A DNA stretch of 64,000 nucleotides, from positions 2,008,196 through 2,072,195 of the forward strand of contig NZ_KE386572.1 in assembly GCF_000427665.1 (NCBI RefSeq), read 5' to 3'. Below the pieces are notes generated by a model that was not told the DNA's origin, searched no databases, and was given only the letters and a program-made list of their open reading frames with translations. Of this stretch, positions 47,223 through 56,603 are shown piece by piece. The stretch is from Geminicoccus roseus DSM 18922. GTDB taxonomy: Bacteria; Pseudomonadota; Alphaproteobacteria; Geminicoccales; Geminicoccaceae. Position 1 is the first letter of the stretch, and every line of letters starts with the position of its first letter. The translations under genes were made by a program, and so were the position numbers.

Positions 47223-48286
47223 CCGCCCGGGTGGTCATCGCCTCGGGCGGCACCGGCGGCCACATGTTCCCGGCCCTGGCGCTGGCCGACGAGATCGTCC
47301 GGCGCGGGCATCGGGTGGCGCTGGTGGTGGACGAGCGGGGGCGGCGCTGGGTGACCGGCGACCACGAGGTCCATGTGGTGGCCGCGGCAAGGCCGGGACT
47401 GGGCGTGCTCGGCCGGGGCCTGGGCGTGGCGCAGGGCCTGGTGCAGTGCCTCGGGCTGCTGCGCCGGATGCGGCCCTCGGTCGCCGCGTGCTTTGGCGGC
47501 TACGCCTCCTTCCCGCCGGCCATGGCCGCCCGTCTCCTCGGTCGTCCGGTGGTGGTCCACGAGCAGAACGCGGTGCTCGGCAAGGCCAACCGCGCCCTGG
47601 CGGGCTTCTCCAGAAGGCTGGCCCTGAGCTTTGCCCGGACCGACCACGCCCCGGCTTTGTCCGAGCGCACCGTGGTGACCGGCAACCCGCTGCGCGCGGG
47701 CTTCCGGGCCCCGGTCGCGGACGCCCCGCAGGATGGCCGCCTGCGCATCTTCGTGATGGGCGGCTCGCAGGGCGCGCGGGTGTTCTCGACCGTGCTGCCC
47801 GAGGCCCTGGCCCGGCTGCCGGCGGAACTGCGTTCCCGGCTGCGTCTGGTCCAGCAGGCCCGCGCCGAGGATCTGGACCATGTCCGCCAGCGCTATGCGG
47901 AACTCGGCATCGAGGCGGAGATCGCCAGCTTCTTCGACGACGTGCCCAGGCGCCTGTCCGGCTGCGACCTGGTGATCGTCCGCAGCGGGGCCTCCACGGT
48001 CGCGGAAGTCACCGCCTGCGGCCGTCCCGCGCTTTATGTTCCCTATGCCCATGCCGCGGACGACCACCAATACGTCAATGCCCTGAGGGTCGCCGAGGCC
48101 GGGGGCGGGCTGGTCCTGCGTGAACTGGACGCGTCGCCGGAAAAACTTGCAGACGCCATCAACGAATTGGCGAACAACCCGGAGCGCCTTTCGGTCATGG
48201 CGGCAGCGGCCCTGTCGTTCTCCCGGCCGGACGCCACCGTGGCCCTGGCCGACCTGGTTCTTTCCGTTGTGGAGCCTGATCCGTGA
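47219..48286 (+). CDS. murG: UDP-GlcNAc:lipid I N-acetylglucosaminyltransferase
   Basis: Converts lipid I to lipid II on the inner face of the membrane (GT28). The 355 residues begin with the donor-side [16 protein letters not shown], then [24 protein letters not shown], the second-domain [12 protein letters not shown] and the UDP-GlcNAc-binding [21 protein letters not shown]. Start and stop both overlap neighbours by four bases. Confidence 0.95.
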   Translation: MTARVVIASGGTGGHMFPALALADEIVRRGHRVALVVDERGRRWVTGDHEVHVVAAARPGLGVLGRGLGVAQGLVQCLGLLRRMRPSVAACFGGYASFPPAMAARLLGRPVVVHEQNAVLGKANRALAGFSRRLALSFARTDHAPALSERTVVTGNPLRAGFRAPVADAPQDGRLRIFVMGGSQGARVFSTVLPEALARLPAELRSRLRLVQQARAEDLDHVRQRYAELGIEAEIASFFDDVPRRLSGCDLVIVRSGASTVAEVTACGRPALYVPYAHAADDHQYVNALRVAEAGGGLVLRELDASPEKLADAINELANNPERLSVMAAAALSFSRPDATVALADLVLSVVEPDP

Positions 48287-49698
48287 AGTTCCTGCCGCTG
48301 GATGTCGGCATCATCCATTTCATCGGGATCGGCGGGATCGGCATGTCCGGGATCGCCGAGGTGCTGCACCATCTGGGCTACCGCGTGCAGGGCTCCGACC
48401 AGGCGGCCAGCGCCAATGTCCTGCGCCTGCGCGACAAGGGGATCGAGGTCGCGATCGGCCACCGCGCCGCCAATCTGGGCGATGCCCGGGTCGTGGTGTT
48501 CAGCTCGGCGGTGCGGGCCGACAACCCGGAGATGGTGGAAGCCCGCGCCCGCCGCCTGCCGGTGGTGCGCCGCGCCGACATGCTGGGCGAGCTGATGCGG
48601 CTGCGCTCGGCGATCGCGATTGCCGGGACCCATGGCAAGACCACCACCACCTCGCTGGTGGCGGCCCTCCTGGATGCGGCCGGCTATGACCCCACCGTGG
48701 TCAACGGCGGCATCATCAACGCATACGGCACCAACGCCCGGCTGGGCTCCGGCAGCTGGATGGTGGTGGAGAGCGACGAGAGCGACGGCAGCTTCCTGCG
48801 CCTGCCGGCCACCATCGGGGTGGTGACCAACATCGATCCCGAGCACATGGAGCATTACGGCACCTTCGACGCGGTGCGCGACGCCTATTACAGCTTCGTC
48901 GAGCGGCTGCCCTTCTACGGGTTCGCCGTGCTGTGCGTGGACCATCCCGAGGTGCAGGCTCTGATCGCCCGGGTGACCGACCGCCAGGTGGTCACCTACG
49001 GGTTCAGCCCGCAGGCCGAGGTGCGTGCCACCAGCCTTGCGATCGAGGCGGCCGGCTCCACCTTCGACGTCACCGTGACCAGGCGCGGCGGCGGCACGCC
49101 GCTGGTCCTCGAGCGCATGTTCCTGGCGATGCCCGGCCGGCACAACGTCCAGAACGCCCTGGCGGTGATCGCCATCGCCGAGCAGTTGGGCATCGACCAT
49201 GCAGCGACCCGCACCGCGCTCGGCTCGTTCGGCGGGGTCAAGCGTCGCTTCACCATCACCGGCACGGTCGGCGGCGTGACGGTGGTCGACGATTATGGCC
49301 ACCATCCGGTGGAGATCCGCGCGGTGCTGTCGACCGCCCGCCAGGCCACCAAGGGCCGGGTGGTGGCGGTGGTCCAGCCGCACCGCTACTCCCGGCTGGC
49401 CAGCCTGTTCGACGAGTTCTGCGGCTGCTTCCACGACGCCGACAGCGTGCTGATCGCGCCGGTCTATGCCGCGGGCGAAGCGCCTTTGGAAGGGATGGAC
49501 CGCGACCGGCTGGTCGAGGGCGTGCGCGCCCGCGGCCATCGGGACTGCCGCGCGATCGACGGGCAGGAGGGGCTGGCCGACCTGGTCCGGGAGGTCACCC
49601 GCCCGGGCGACCTGGTGGTCTGCCTGGGTGCGGGCACGGTGAGCGCCTGGGCCAATGCCCTGCCGGGCGAACTCGCTGCCCTGGCCGAGGCCGCCTGA
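48283..49698 (+). CDS. murC: UDP-MurNAc:L-alanine ligase
   Basis: Adds L-alanine, the first residue of the stem peptide. The 471 residues carry [17 protein letters not shown], the ATP loop [32 protein letters not shown] and [14 protein letters not shown]. The start is GTG 48283, overlapping murG as GTGA. The stop shares one base with the murB start. Normal length. Confidence 0.95.
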   Translation: MKFLPLDVGIIHFIGIGGIGMSGIAEVLHHLGYRVQGSDQAASANVLRLRDKGIEVAIGHRAANLGDARVVVFSSAVRADNPEMVEARARRLPVVRRADMLGELMRLRSAIAIAGTHGKTTTTSLVAALLDAAGYDPTVVNGGIINAYGTNARLGSGSWMVVESDESDGSFLRLPATIGVVTNIDPEHMEHYGTFDAVRDAYYSFVERLPFYGFAVLCVDHPEVQALIARVTDRQVVTYGFSPQAEVRATSLAIEAAGSTFDVTVTRRGGGTPLVLERMFLAMPGRHNVQNALAVIAIAEQLGIDHAATRTALGSFGGVKRRFTITGTVGGVTVVDDYGHHPVEIRAVLSTARQATKGRVVAVVQPHRYSRLASLFDEFCGCFHDADSVLIAPVYAAGEAPLEGMDRDRLVEGVRARGHRDCRAIDGQEGLADLVREVTRPGDLVVCLGAGTVSAWANALPGELAALAEAA

Positions 49699-50603
49699 TG
49701 GCCGACTGGCGCGACCAACTGCCGGCGGTGCGCGGTGACCTGCGGCGGGACCTGCCGCTGAGCGGGCTGACCTGGCTGAAGGTCGGCGGGCCGGCCGACC
49801 TCCTGTTCAACCCGGCCGATGCCGAGGACCTGGCCGCCTTCCTGGCGGCGCTGCCTGCCGATGTCCCGGTGCTGCCGGTGGGCGTCGGCTCCAACCTGCT
49901 GGTGCGCGACGGCGGGGTCCGCGGGGTGGTGGTGCGCCTGGCCGGCCCGCTCGCCAAGGTCGTCGCCGACGGCAACCTCCTGGTCGCCGGGGCCGGGGCG
50001 CTCGACCAGAACGCCGCCCGCACCGCCCAGCGCGCCGGCCTTGCCGGCATCGAGTTCATGATCGGCATCCCGGGCACGATCGGCGGCGCGGTCCGGATGA
50101 ACGCCGGCGCCTTTGGCGGCGAAACCCGCGAACGCCTGCTCTGGGCGGAGATCGTCGGCCGGGACGGGGTGATCCGCCGCCTGGACAATGCCGAGCTGGG
50201 CTTCTCCTACCGGCGCTCCACCCTGCCGGCGGGTTCGATCGTGCTGCGCGCGGCCTTCGCCCTGGAGCCGGGCGACCCGGCCGCCATCCTGGCCCGGATG
50301 GACGCGATCCGGGCCGAGCGGGAGGCCGCCCAGCCGATCCGCGTCGCCACCGGCGGGAGCACCTTCAAGAACCCCGAGGGTGGCCGCGCCTGGCAGCTGG
50401 TCGACCAGGCCGGCTGCCGCGGCCTGGAGCACGGGCGGGCGATGGTGTCCGACAAGCACTGCAATTTTCTGATCAACCGTGGTGGCGCCTCGGCCCGGGA
50501 AATCGAGGAGCTGGGCGAGGTGGTCCGCCAGCGGGTCCGCGACCGGACCGGTGTGGCGCTGTCCTGGGAAATCGTCCGGGTAGGCGACGAGGTGCCGTCA
50601 TGA
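49698..50603 (+). CDS. murB: UDP-N-acetylenolpyruvoylglucosamine reductase
   Basis: FAD/NADPH enzyme that makes UDP-MurNAc. The 301 residues show TWLKVGGPADLL, the FAD-binding PVGVGSNLLVRDGG, IGIPGTIGGAVRMNAGAFGG, YRRSTLP, and GGSTFKNPEGG with the proton-donor serine. The length fits the short (type II-like) MurB common in alphaproteobacteria. Coupled to murC by TGATG and to ddl by ATGA. Confidence 0.95.
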   Translation: MADWRDQLPAVRGDLRRDLPLSGLTWLKVGGPADLLFNPADAEDLAAFLAALPADVPVLPVGVGSNLLVRDGGVRGVVVRLAGPLAKVVADGNLLVAGAGALDQNAARTAQRAGLAGIEFMIGIPGTIGGAVRMNAGAFGGETRERLLWAEIVGRDGVIRRLDNAELGFSYRRSTLPAGSIVLRAAFALEPGDPAAILARMDAIRAEREAAQPIRVATGGSTFKNPEGGRAWQLVDQAGCRGLEHGRAMVSDKHCNFLINRGGASAREIEELGEVVRQRVRDRTGVALSWEIVRVGDEVPS

Positions 50604-51529
50604 GCCGCTGGAAGAACGCCCGGGTGGCGGTGCTGATGGGCGGCAGGTCGGCCGAGCGCGAGGTCAGCCTCGTTTCCGGAAGTGCTTGCGCCAGCGCCCT
50701 GGAGGAAGCAGGATTTTCCCCTATCCGCCTCGATGCGGCGGATCGGCTGGTGGAGCAGCTCATCGAGCTGCGCCCCGATGTCTGCTTCAACGCGCTGCAT
50801 GGCAGGCTCGGCGAGGATGGACGGGTGCAGGGTGCTCTCGATCTGCTCGGCATACCCTACACGCATTCCGGCGTGCTGGCCTCGGCGCTGGCCATGGACA
50901 AGCCGCAGGCCAAGCGGGTGTTCCAGGCGGTCGGGCTGCGCTGCCCGCAGGGTGTCGAAACCAGCTATCGCGAGCTGACCGAGCGAGGCGCGCCGCTCGA
51001 CGGCCCGATCGTGGTCAAGCCGTCCTGCGAGGGCAGCTCGGTGGGCGTGCTGATCGCCCCGGACGGCAATCTGGCCCCGCTTGCCCGCCGCAACGACGTC
51101 GACCCGGACCAGCGCCTGCTGGTGGAGACCTATGTCGAGGGCCGTGAGCTGACCTGCGCGGTGCTGGACGACGAGGCCCTGGCGGTGACCGAGATCGTGC
51201 CGCGCGAAGGCTTCTACGACTATCGCGCGAAATACACTGCCGGATATGCAGACCATGTGGTGCCGGCCGACATCCCTCCGGAGACCGCCAGGACGGTGAT
51301 GGAGTGGACCCTGCGCGCCCACCGGGCTCTCGGCTGCCGGGGCACCAGCCGCTGCGACTTCCGCTGGGACAGCCGCCTGCCTGGCGCGGAGGGGCTCTAC
51401 CTGCTGGAGATCAACACCCAGCCCGGCATGACCCCGATGTCGCTGGTCCCGGAACAGGCGGCCCAGCGCGGCATCTCGTTCGTCGACCTGGTCCAACGCC
51501 TGCTGGAGACCGCGCAATGCGACGGTTGA
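50600..51529 (+). CDS. ddl: D-alanine:D-alanine ligase
   Basis: ATP-grasp enzyme making D-Ala-D-Ala for MurF (DdlB-type position). The 309 residues include VLMGGRSAEREVSL, FNALHGRLGEDG, the lid region VVKPSCEGSSVGV, and the metal-binding LLEINTQPGMTPMSLVPEQA. In the second of these, HGRLGEDG replaces the more usual HGxxGEDG with no loss. Its last 13 bases overlap ftsQ. Confidence 0.95.
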   Translation: MSRWKNARVAVLMGGRSAEREVSLVSGSACASALEEAGFSPIRLDAADRLVEQLIELRPDVCFNALHGRLGEDGRVQGALDLLGIPYTHSGVLASALAMDKPQAKRVFQAVGLRCPQGVETSYRELTERGAPLDGPIVVKPSCEGSSVGVLIAPDGNLAPLARRNDVDPDQRLLVETYVEGRELTCAVLDDEALAVTEIVPREGFYDYRAKYTAGYADHVVPADIPPETARTVMEWTLRAHRALGCRGTSRCDFRWDSRLPGAEGLYLLEINTQPGMTPMSLVPEQAAQRGISFVDLVQRLLETAQCDG

Positions 51530-52359
51530 GCCGCACCGCGACCCGGATTCACGCCCTGCGCCGCAGTCGGCGCCGCCCCCGCTGGGTGCGGCAGCTGACC
51601 AATTCGGCGCTGGTGGTCCTGCTGCTGGCGGGAGCCGTCTCAACCCTGTGGATAAGTGTGGGACGAACCCACATCCAGCCGCTGCTGGCCTCGGTTGGCG
51701 ACGTCTGGCACGGGACGACAGCCCGTTCCGGGCTGGTTGTGCAGAAACTCTCCAGTGACGGGAGAGTGCGGACTTCTGTGGATGAATTGAGGACGGTCCT
51801 TGATGGGCTGCGGGGGTCCAATATACTTTTGGTTGATATAGATCAGGCGCGACGCCGTATTGAGGAGCTTCCCTGGGTGAAGTCAGCGTCCGTGCATCGC
51901 CGGCTTCCCGACACCCTCCATGTCAGCCTGGAGGAGCGCAAGCCCATGGCGCTGGCCGAGGCCGATGGCGGCCGGCTGGTCCTGATCGACGAGGACGGCG
52001 AAACGGTCCGCATCTCGGATCTGCGGCCGTTCGCCCGGCTGCCCACGGTGGCGGGCGAGGGGGCGCAGCGCCATGCCGGCGAGCTCCTGGCCCTGATCCG
52101 CTCGGAGCCGGCGCTCTCCCGCCGGGTGACCGGCGCGCGCCGGATCGGCAGCCGGCGCTGGAACGTTTGGATCGACAGGAGGATCGAGGTGCGGCTGCCC
52201 GAGAACGACGCCGCTGCCGCCTGGCACAAGCTTGCCCGGGTCCAGGCGGATGCCGCCCTGCTCGACAAGGCCGTGGTGGCGCTGGATCTGCGCGCCGTTG
52301 GGGGGATCGTGGTGCAGGCCGACCCCAGGGTCGGCAGCGATGGCCGGGAGGGCGCATGA
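51517..52359 (+). CDS. ftsQ: cell division protein FtsQ
   Basis: A 280-residue bitopic divisome protein. A very basic cytoplasmic tail (RRSRRRPRWVRQ) precedes a membrane helix at about residues 30-48. A POTRA domain (VDELRTVLDGLRGSNILLVDIDQARRRIEELPWVKSA region, about 88-125) and the FtsQ beta domain follow. It recruits FtsL/FtsB. The start overlaps ddl by 13 bases. The part from 51760 to 51850 is clearly richer in A and T than the rest of the cluster. Confidence 0.93.
   Translation: MRRLSRTATRIHALRRSRRRPRWVRQLTNSALVVLLLAGAVSTLWISVGRTHIQPLLASVGDVWHGTTARSGLVVQKLSSDGRVRTSVDELRTVLDGLRGSNILLVDIDQARRRIEELPWVKSASVHRRLPDTLHVSLEERKPMALAEADGGRLVLIDEDGETVRISDLRPFARLPTVAGEGAQRHAGELLALIRSEPALSRRVTGARRIGSRRWNVWIDRRIEVRLPENDAAAAWHKLARVQADAALLDKAVVALDLRAVGGIVVQADPRVGSDGREGA
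51647..51655 (-). promoter_or_regulatory. perfect DnaA-box consensus inside ftsQ
   Basis: TGTGGATAA is the exact complement of the DnaA box TTATCCACA. A one-mismatch copy, TGTGGATGA, follows at 51777-51785 in the same orientation. Such an AT-rich 9-mer should be rare by chance at this base composition. Binding is not shown. Confidence 0.4.
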
Positions 52360-53654
52360 GCTCGGCAGCTCTCGACCGGCGCCCGGCCGCCATCGGCGGC
52401 TTTGACCCGGCTGCCGCCAGCCGGGTCCGCGCCGTGGTCGACGTGGGCACCAGCAAGTTCGGCTGCTGGATCGTCCGGCCCAAGCGCTCGGGCGGCTTCG
52501 AGCTGCGCGGCAAGGGTTATCAGGCAGCCGACGGCGTGCGCAGCGGCGAGATCGTCGACGGCGACAATGCCGAGCTGGGCATCGCCGCGGTCGTTCATGA
52601 GGCCGAGCAGGCTGCCGGCGAGGAACTGCGCGCGGTGGCGGTGGTGACCAGCGGCGGGCAGCCGCGCTCCGCCCATGTCCGGGTCGAGGTGCCGCTGTTC
52701 GGCCGGGCAGCCGACGGGGCGGACATCGCGCGGGCGCTGGACGCGGCCCGCAAGCAGCTGGACGATCCCGCCCGCTCGATCATCCACCTCGTGCCGCTGG
52801 AACTGTCGATCGACGGCGGCCGGCCGCTGCGCGACCCGAACGGGATGCGCGGCGAGAGCCTGCAGGTCCTGGCCCACGCCGTCAGCATCGACAGCCGCCA
52901 TGTCGCCCAGCTGCGCGCCTGCCTGGACGGGTGCCATCTGGACGTGGTCGGCATGGTCTCGTCCGGCTATGCGTCGGGCTGGTCCGTCACCACCGAGGAG
53001 GAGCGCGAGCGCGGCGTGCTGGTGCTGGACCTGGGTGCTGGCGTCTCCAACGTCGCGCACTTCTTCGGCGGCCGCCTGGCCCTCCTGGCCGCGGTGCCCT
53101 ATGGCGGCGACCACATCACCGCCGACCTGGCCCATGGCCTGTCCACCCAGCGCGCCCATGCCGAGCGGATCAAGTCGCTCTACACCAGCGTGCAGGCGCG
53201 CCATGGCGACGCAGACCAGCGGATCGCGGTGCCGCACGTGGGCGACCCGGAAAGCTGGCCATCCGGCGAGGTGGCCCGCTCGCGGCTGACCGAGATCGCC
53301 AGGCCCAGGGTCGAGGAGATCCTGGAGCTGATCCGCAACCAGTTGAAGGACCACGCCGATCTGTTCCGCGCCATGCCGCCTGCCGGGCTGGTGCTGACCG
53401 GCGGGGCGTCGCGGATCGAAGGGCTGGTGGAACTGGTCGACGAGATGTTCGGCTTGCCGGTCCGGTTCGGCCGGCCCGACCGCATCCAGGCGGGCGAGGT
53501 GTTCGAATGCGAGCCTTGCGCGAGTGCCGCGAACGGTGCACTCGCCTTGTGCCGGGGCGAGGACGGCGGACAGGGCTGGCGCGGAGAGAGCGCCGGCACG
53601 TCTTTGGGCCGAGGCTGGTCCAGGTTCCGCAAATGGCTTCGTGAGAATTTCTGA
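52356..53654 (+). CDS. ftsA: cell division protein FtsA
   Basis: Actin-like ATPase that tethers FtsZ filaments to the membrane. The 432 residues contain the phosphate-1 loop [14 protein letters not shown], the phosphate-2 [26 protein letters not shown], the adenosine-site [14 protein letters not shown], and a C-terminal amphipathic helix ([15 protein letters not shown]) for membrane binding. Overlaps ftsQ by four bases; a 94-base gap with a hairpin separates it from ftsZ. Confidence 0.95.
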   Translation: MSSAALDRRPAAIGGFDPAAASRVRAVVDVGTSKFGCWIVRPKRSGGFELRGKGYQAADGVRSGEIVDGDNAELGIAAVVHEAEQAAGEELRAVAVVTSGGQPRSAHVRVEVPLFGRAADGADIARALDAARKQLDDPARSIIHLVPLELSIDGGRPLRDPNGMRGESLQVLAHAVSIDSRHVAQLRACLDGCHLDVVGMVSSGYASGWSVTTEEERERGVLVLDLGAGVSNVAHFFGGRLALLAAVPYGGDHITADLAHGLSTQRAHAERIKSLYTSVQARHGDADQRIAVPHVGDPESWPSGEVARSRLTEIARPRVEEILELIRNQLKDHADLFRAMPPAGLVLTGGASRIEGLVELVDEMFGLPVRFGRPDRIQAGEVFECEPCASAANGALALCRGEDGGQGWRGESAGTSLGRGWSRFRKWLRENF

Positions 53655-53660
53655 AGGATC

Positions 53661-53687
53661 GGCGCCGCCTGAAAGGGGGGTGGCGTC
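53661..53687 (+). other. hairpin in the ftsA-ftsZ gap
   Basis: GGCGCCGCC (53661-53669) pairs with GGTGGCGTC (53679-53687) over nine base pairs, including two G-U pairs, with a TGAAAGGGG loop. It starts six bases after the ftsA stop. It could be a partial terminator or an RNA-stability element that lets ftsZ be expressed differently from the upstream genes. Confidence 0.4.
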
Positions 53688-53748
53688 ATCTGCTTGGCGG
53701 TTCGGTGACCCGGTCCTGCGCGAGAGGACGGGAGGGGTGGAGGACGAG

Positions 53749-55278
53749 ATGACGATCAACTTGACCATGCCAGTGGCCCACGACCTGAAGCCCAGGATCA
53801 GCGTGGTAGGTGTCGGCGGTGCGGGCGGCAACGCCGTCAACAACATGATCACCGCGCACCTGGAGGGCGTGGAGTTCGTCGCCTGCAACACCGACGCCCA
53901 GGCGCTCGACCGTTGCCTCACCGACCGCAAGATCCAGCTCGGCAACACCGTCACCCACGGCCTGGGCGCCGGTGCCAGGCCCGAGATCGGCCGCGCCGCC
54001 GCCGAGGAGGCGCGCAACGAGATCATCGACGCCCTGTCCGGCAGCCACATGGTGTTCATCACCGCCGGCATGGGCGGCGGCACCGGCACCGGTGCTGCCC
54101 CGGTGATCGCCAAGGCGGTCAAGGAGCAGGGCATCCTGACGGTCGGCGTGGTCACCAAGCCCTTCCAGTTCGAGGGCGGCTACCGCTCGCGGCTCGCCGA
54201 GAGCGGCATCGAAGAGCTGGAGCAGTGGGTCGACACGCTGATCGTGATCCCGAACCAGAACCTGTTCCGGATCGCCAACGAGCGCACCACCTTCACCGAA
54301 GCCTTCCAGATGGCCGACCAGGTCCTGCACATGGGCGTGCGGGGCGTGACCGACCTGATCGTCATGCCCGGCCTGGTGAACCTGGACTTCGCCGACATCC
54401 GCACCGTCATGTCCGAGATGGGCAAGGCGATGATGGGCACCGGCGAGAGCGAGGGCGAGCGCCGCGCCATCGATGCCGCCGAGAGCGCCATCTCCAACCC
54501 GCTGCTCGACGAGGTGTCGATGAAGGGCGCCCGCGGCGTCCTCATCAACATCACCGGCGGCCCGGACATGACCCTGTTCGAGGTCGACGCCGCCGCCAAC
54601 CGGATCCGCGAGGAAGTCGACCAGGACGCCAACATCATCTTCGGCTCGACCTTCGACGAATCGATGCACGGCAAGATCCGGGTCTCGGTGGTCGCCACCG
54701 GCATCGCCATGCAGGAGCGCAAGCGCCGTCCGCAGCATTCGGCTGTGGAGGCGGCCCCCGCCGGCAACCCGGTGCCGCAGTCGCCGCTGCGCTTCCAGCC
54801 CCAGGTCTCCCGCCCGATCACCCAGGCCTATCCGACCCTGCGCGCGGCCACCCCGCCGGCGCCGACCACCGCCCAGACCGTGGACGCCCATATCCGCGCC
54901 GTGGCCGAGCGCAGCGACCACCGCACCGACGGGGCTGCCGCGGACCGCAGCGAGGTCTATGCCCAGAGCGCGCCCGAGCCAGCAGCCGTCTACGAGCAGC
55001 AGCAGCCCGAGCGCGAGTACGAGCCGGCCGAGGCCGAGCACCTCGCCGACCGCCGGACGCGCCAGCTCTCGGGCCTGGGGCGGGCCGAGGATCGCCTGAG
55101 CAACCTGTTCAGCAAGATGAGCAAGGGGCTGGGCTTCGGCGGCGACGCTCCCCAGGCCGAACCGCGCAACGAATCGACCCACCTGCGCTGGGAGCAGGCC
55201 AGCTCCGGCAATACTGCAGGGAGCGATCCGGTCGCGGAAATTCCCGCTTTCCTGCGCCGTGACCGTTCAAGGACTTGA
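53749..55278 (+). CDS. ftsZ: cell division protein FtsZ
   Basis: Tubulin-like GTPase forming the Z-ring. The 509 residues contain [13 protein letters not shown], the tubulin signature [22 protein letters not shown], and [12 protein letters not shown]. After the core (about residue 325) comes a long, disordered Gln/Ala/Glu-rich linker of about 165 residues and the conserved C-terminal peptide [11 protein letters not shown] that binds FtsA. The long linker is usual in alphaproteobacteria. Start ATG 53749 follows GGAGG by 6-7 bases; GTG 53737 is an alternative. Confidence 0.96.
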   Translation: MTINLTMPVAHDLKPRISVVGVGGAGGNAVNNMITAHLEGVEFVACNTDAQALDRCLTDRKIQLGNTVTHGLGAGARPEIGRAAAEEARNEIIDALSGSHMVFITAGMGGGTGTGAAPVIAKAVKEQGILTVGVVTKPFQFEGGYRSRLAESGIEELEQWVDTLIVIPNQNLFRIANERTTFTEAFQMADQVLHMGVRGVTDLIVMPGLVNLDFADIRTVMSEMGKAMMGTGESEGERRAIDAAESAISNPLLDEVSMKGARGVLINITGGPDMTLFEVDAAANRIREEVDQDANIIFGSTFDESMHGKIRVSVVATGIAMQERKRRPQHSAVEAAPAGNPVPQSPLRFQPQVSRPITQAYPTLRAATPPAPTTAQTVDAHIRAVAERSDHRTDGAAADRSEVYAQSAPEPAAVYEQQQPEREYEPAEAEHLADRRTRQLSGLGRAEDRLSNLFSKMSKGLGFGGDAPQAEPRNESTHLRWEQASSGNTAGSDPVAEIPAFLRRDRSRT

Positions 55279-55381
55279 GCGGCGTTGCTCATGCATCGCA
55301 GTAAGGTGCGGCTGTAACAATCCGTAACCAACTGTGAGTGGCGGGTCCCCTCCTTCGTCCCTATCTCGAACCTGCCGGGTG

Positions 55382-55432
55382 ATGGCCCGTCCCGACCCCT
55401 CCGCATCTGCGGCCATGGTTGGAACGGGCCAT
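55382..55432 (+). terminator. long imperfect hairpin between ftsZ and lpxC
   Basis: ATGGCCCGT (55382-55390) pairs with ACGGGCCAT (55424-55432); the stem continues past one C/A mismatch with CCGACC opposite GGTTGG, and CCGCA/TGCGG forms an inner hairpin. TTTC follows. It ends 33 bases before the lpxC start, so it is either the terminator of the dcw transcript or a structured lpxC leader. Confidence 0.5.
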
Positions 55433-55465
55433 TTCATTGGTCCCGGGGACAACGGAGCGAAGGAC

Positions 55466-56461
55466 GTGAACATCGTGGGTAGTCAGCGCAACGAGATCGG
55501 TACGCAGGACCTGGGCGTCCGCGAGAGCCGGTCGGCGCGGGCGCAGCGCACGATCGCGCACCGCATCGGCTGCGTCGGCATCGGCCTCCATGGCGGCCGC
55601 AAGGTTTCCCTGACCCTTCTGCCGGCTGCGGCCGACACGGGCGTGATGTTCGTGCGCACCGATCTTCCCGGCCGGCCGGTGATCCCGGCAGTCGCGGACC
55701 GGGTCGCGGACACCACCATGTGCACCGCGCTGGTCGGCGCCGACGATGCCAAGGTCGCGACCGTCGAGCATCTGATGGCCGCCTTCGCGTTGGCCGAGAT
55801 CGACAACGTGACCGTCGAGCTGGACGGTCCGGAAGTCCCGATCATGGACGGCAGCGCCGCGCCGTTCCTGTTCCTCCTGGAATGCGCCGGCGTGCGCGAG
55901 CAGGACCGCCCGCTGCGCCGGATCGAGGTGATCAAGCCGGTGGTGGTGGAAGCCGCCGGCAAGATGGCCAGGCTGGATCCCGCCCCTTTCACCAGCTTCG
56001 CCGCCTCGATCGAGTTCGACCATCCGGCCGTGGGCGCCCAGTCCCTGGCGGTTCCGTTCGAGCCGGCACGCCTCGCGCGCGTGCTCGGCCCGGCACGGAC
56101 CTTTGGCTTCGCCGCCGACATCGAGCAGCTCCGCGCCATGGGCCTTGCCCGTGGCGGCTCGCTCGACAACGCGGTCGTGGTCGGGCCCGAGGGCGTCCTC
56201 AATCCCGGCGGGCTGCGCTTCCCCGACGAGTTCGTCCGCCACAAGATGCTGGACGCGATCGGCGACACCTTCCTGGCGGGCGCGCCGATCATCGGCCGCT
56301 GGACCGGGCACCGGGCCGGCCATGCCCTCCACGTCAAGCTGGTGCGGGCCCTGCTCGCCGACCGCAGTGCTTGGCGCTATGTCGACGACGCCGACGAGGC
56401 GGTGGATCTCCGCTCCGGCCGCTCGTCCCGCGTGGCCGAGCCGGTCGCCGCCAGCGCCTGA
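55466..56461 (+). CDS. lpxC: UDP-3-O-acyl-N-acetylglucosamine deacetylase
   Basis: Zn deacetylase, the committed step of lipid A synthesis. The 331 residues show TVEHLMAAF with the first zinc His, ELDGPEVPIMDGSA, ARTFGFAADIEQL, and DEFVRHKMLDAIGD plus GHRAGHALH with the second His, Asp and catalytic His. The start is GTG 55466 with GGAG 8 bases upstream; the ATG at 55334 would add a non-family leader through the hairpin. Its place right after ftsZ is conserved in proteobacteria. Confidence 0.95.
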   Translation: MNIVGSQRNEIGTQDLGVRESRSARAQRTIAHRIGCVGIGLHGGRKVSLTLLPAAADTGVMFVRTDLPGRPVIPAVADRVADTTMCTALVGADDAKVATVEHLMAAFALAEIDNVTVELDGPEVPIMDGSAAPFLFLLECAGVREQDRPLRRIEVIKPVVVEAAGKMARLDPAPFTSFAASIEFDHPAVGAQSLAVPFEPARLARVLGPARTFGFAADIEQLRAMGLARGGSLDNAVVVGPEGVLNPGGLRFPDEFVRHKMLDAIGDTFLAGAPIIGRWTGHRAGHALHVKLVRALLADRSAWRYVDDADEAVDLRSGRSSRVAEPVAASA

Positions 56462-56541
56462 GGGCCTTGCGCCCCTGGCGGCCTGCGACGTAGCGGCGCC
56501 CGCCGGCCACGATGCAGGCCTCGTGACGACGTGATAGACCG

Positions 56542-56580
56542 GATCCGGAAAGGCCGCCCGGCCAGGGCGGCCTCCGGATC
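56542..56580 (+). terminator. hairpin after lpxC
   Basis: GATCCGG (56542-56548) and AGGCCGCC (56551-56558) pair with GGCGGCCT (56566-56573) and CCGGATC (56574-56580), leaving a two-base bulge and a 7-base loop. No T-run follows. A Rho-independent role is therefore doubtful, but the position after lpxC suits a transcript 3' end. Confidence 0.5.
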
Positions 56581-56603
56581 AGGGAGCCAGTGTCCTGCGG
56601 CCA

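Noticed and set aside
54748-55200. Truncation or frameshift in ftsZ because of the odd C-terminal sequence
   Set aside because: The Gln/Glu/Ala-rich part is the usual long linker and the conserved C-terminal peptide is intact.
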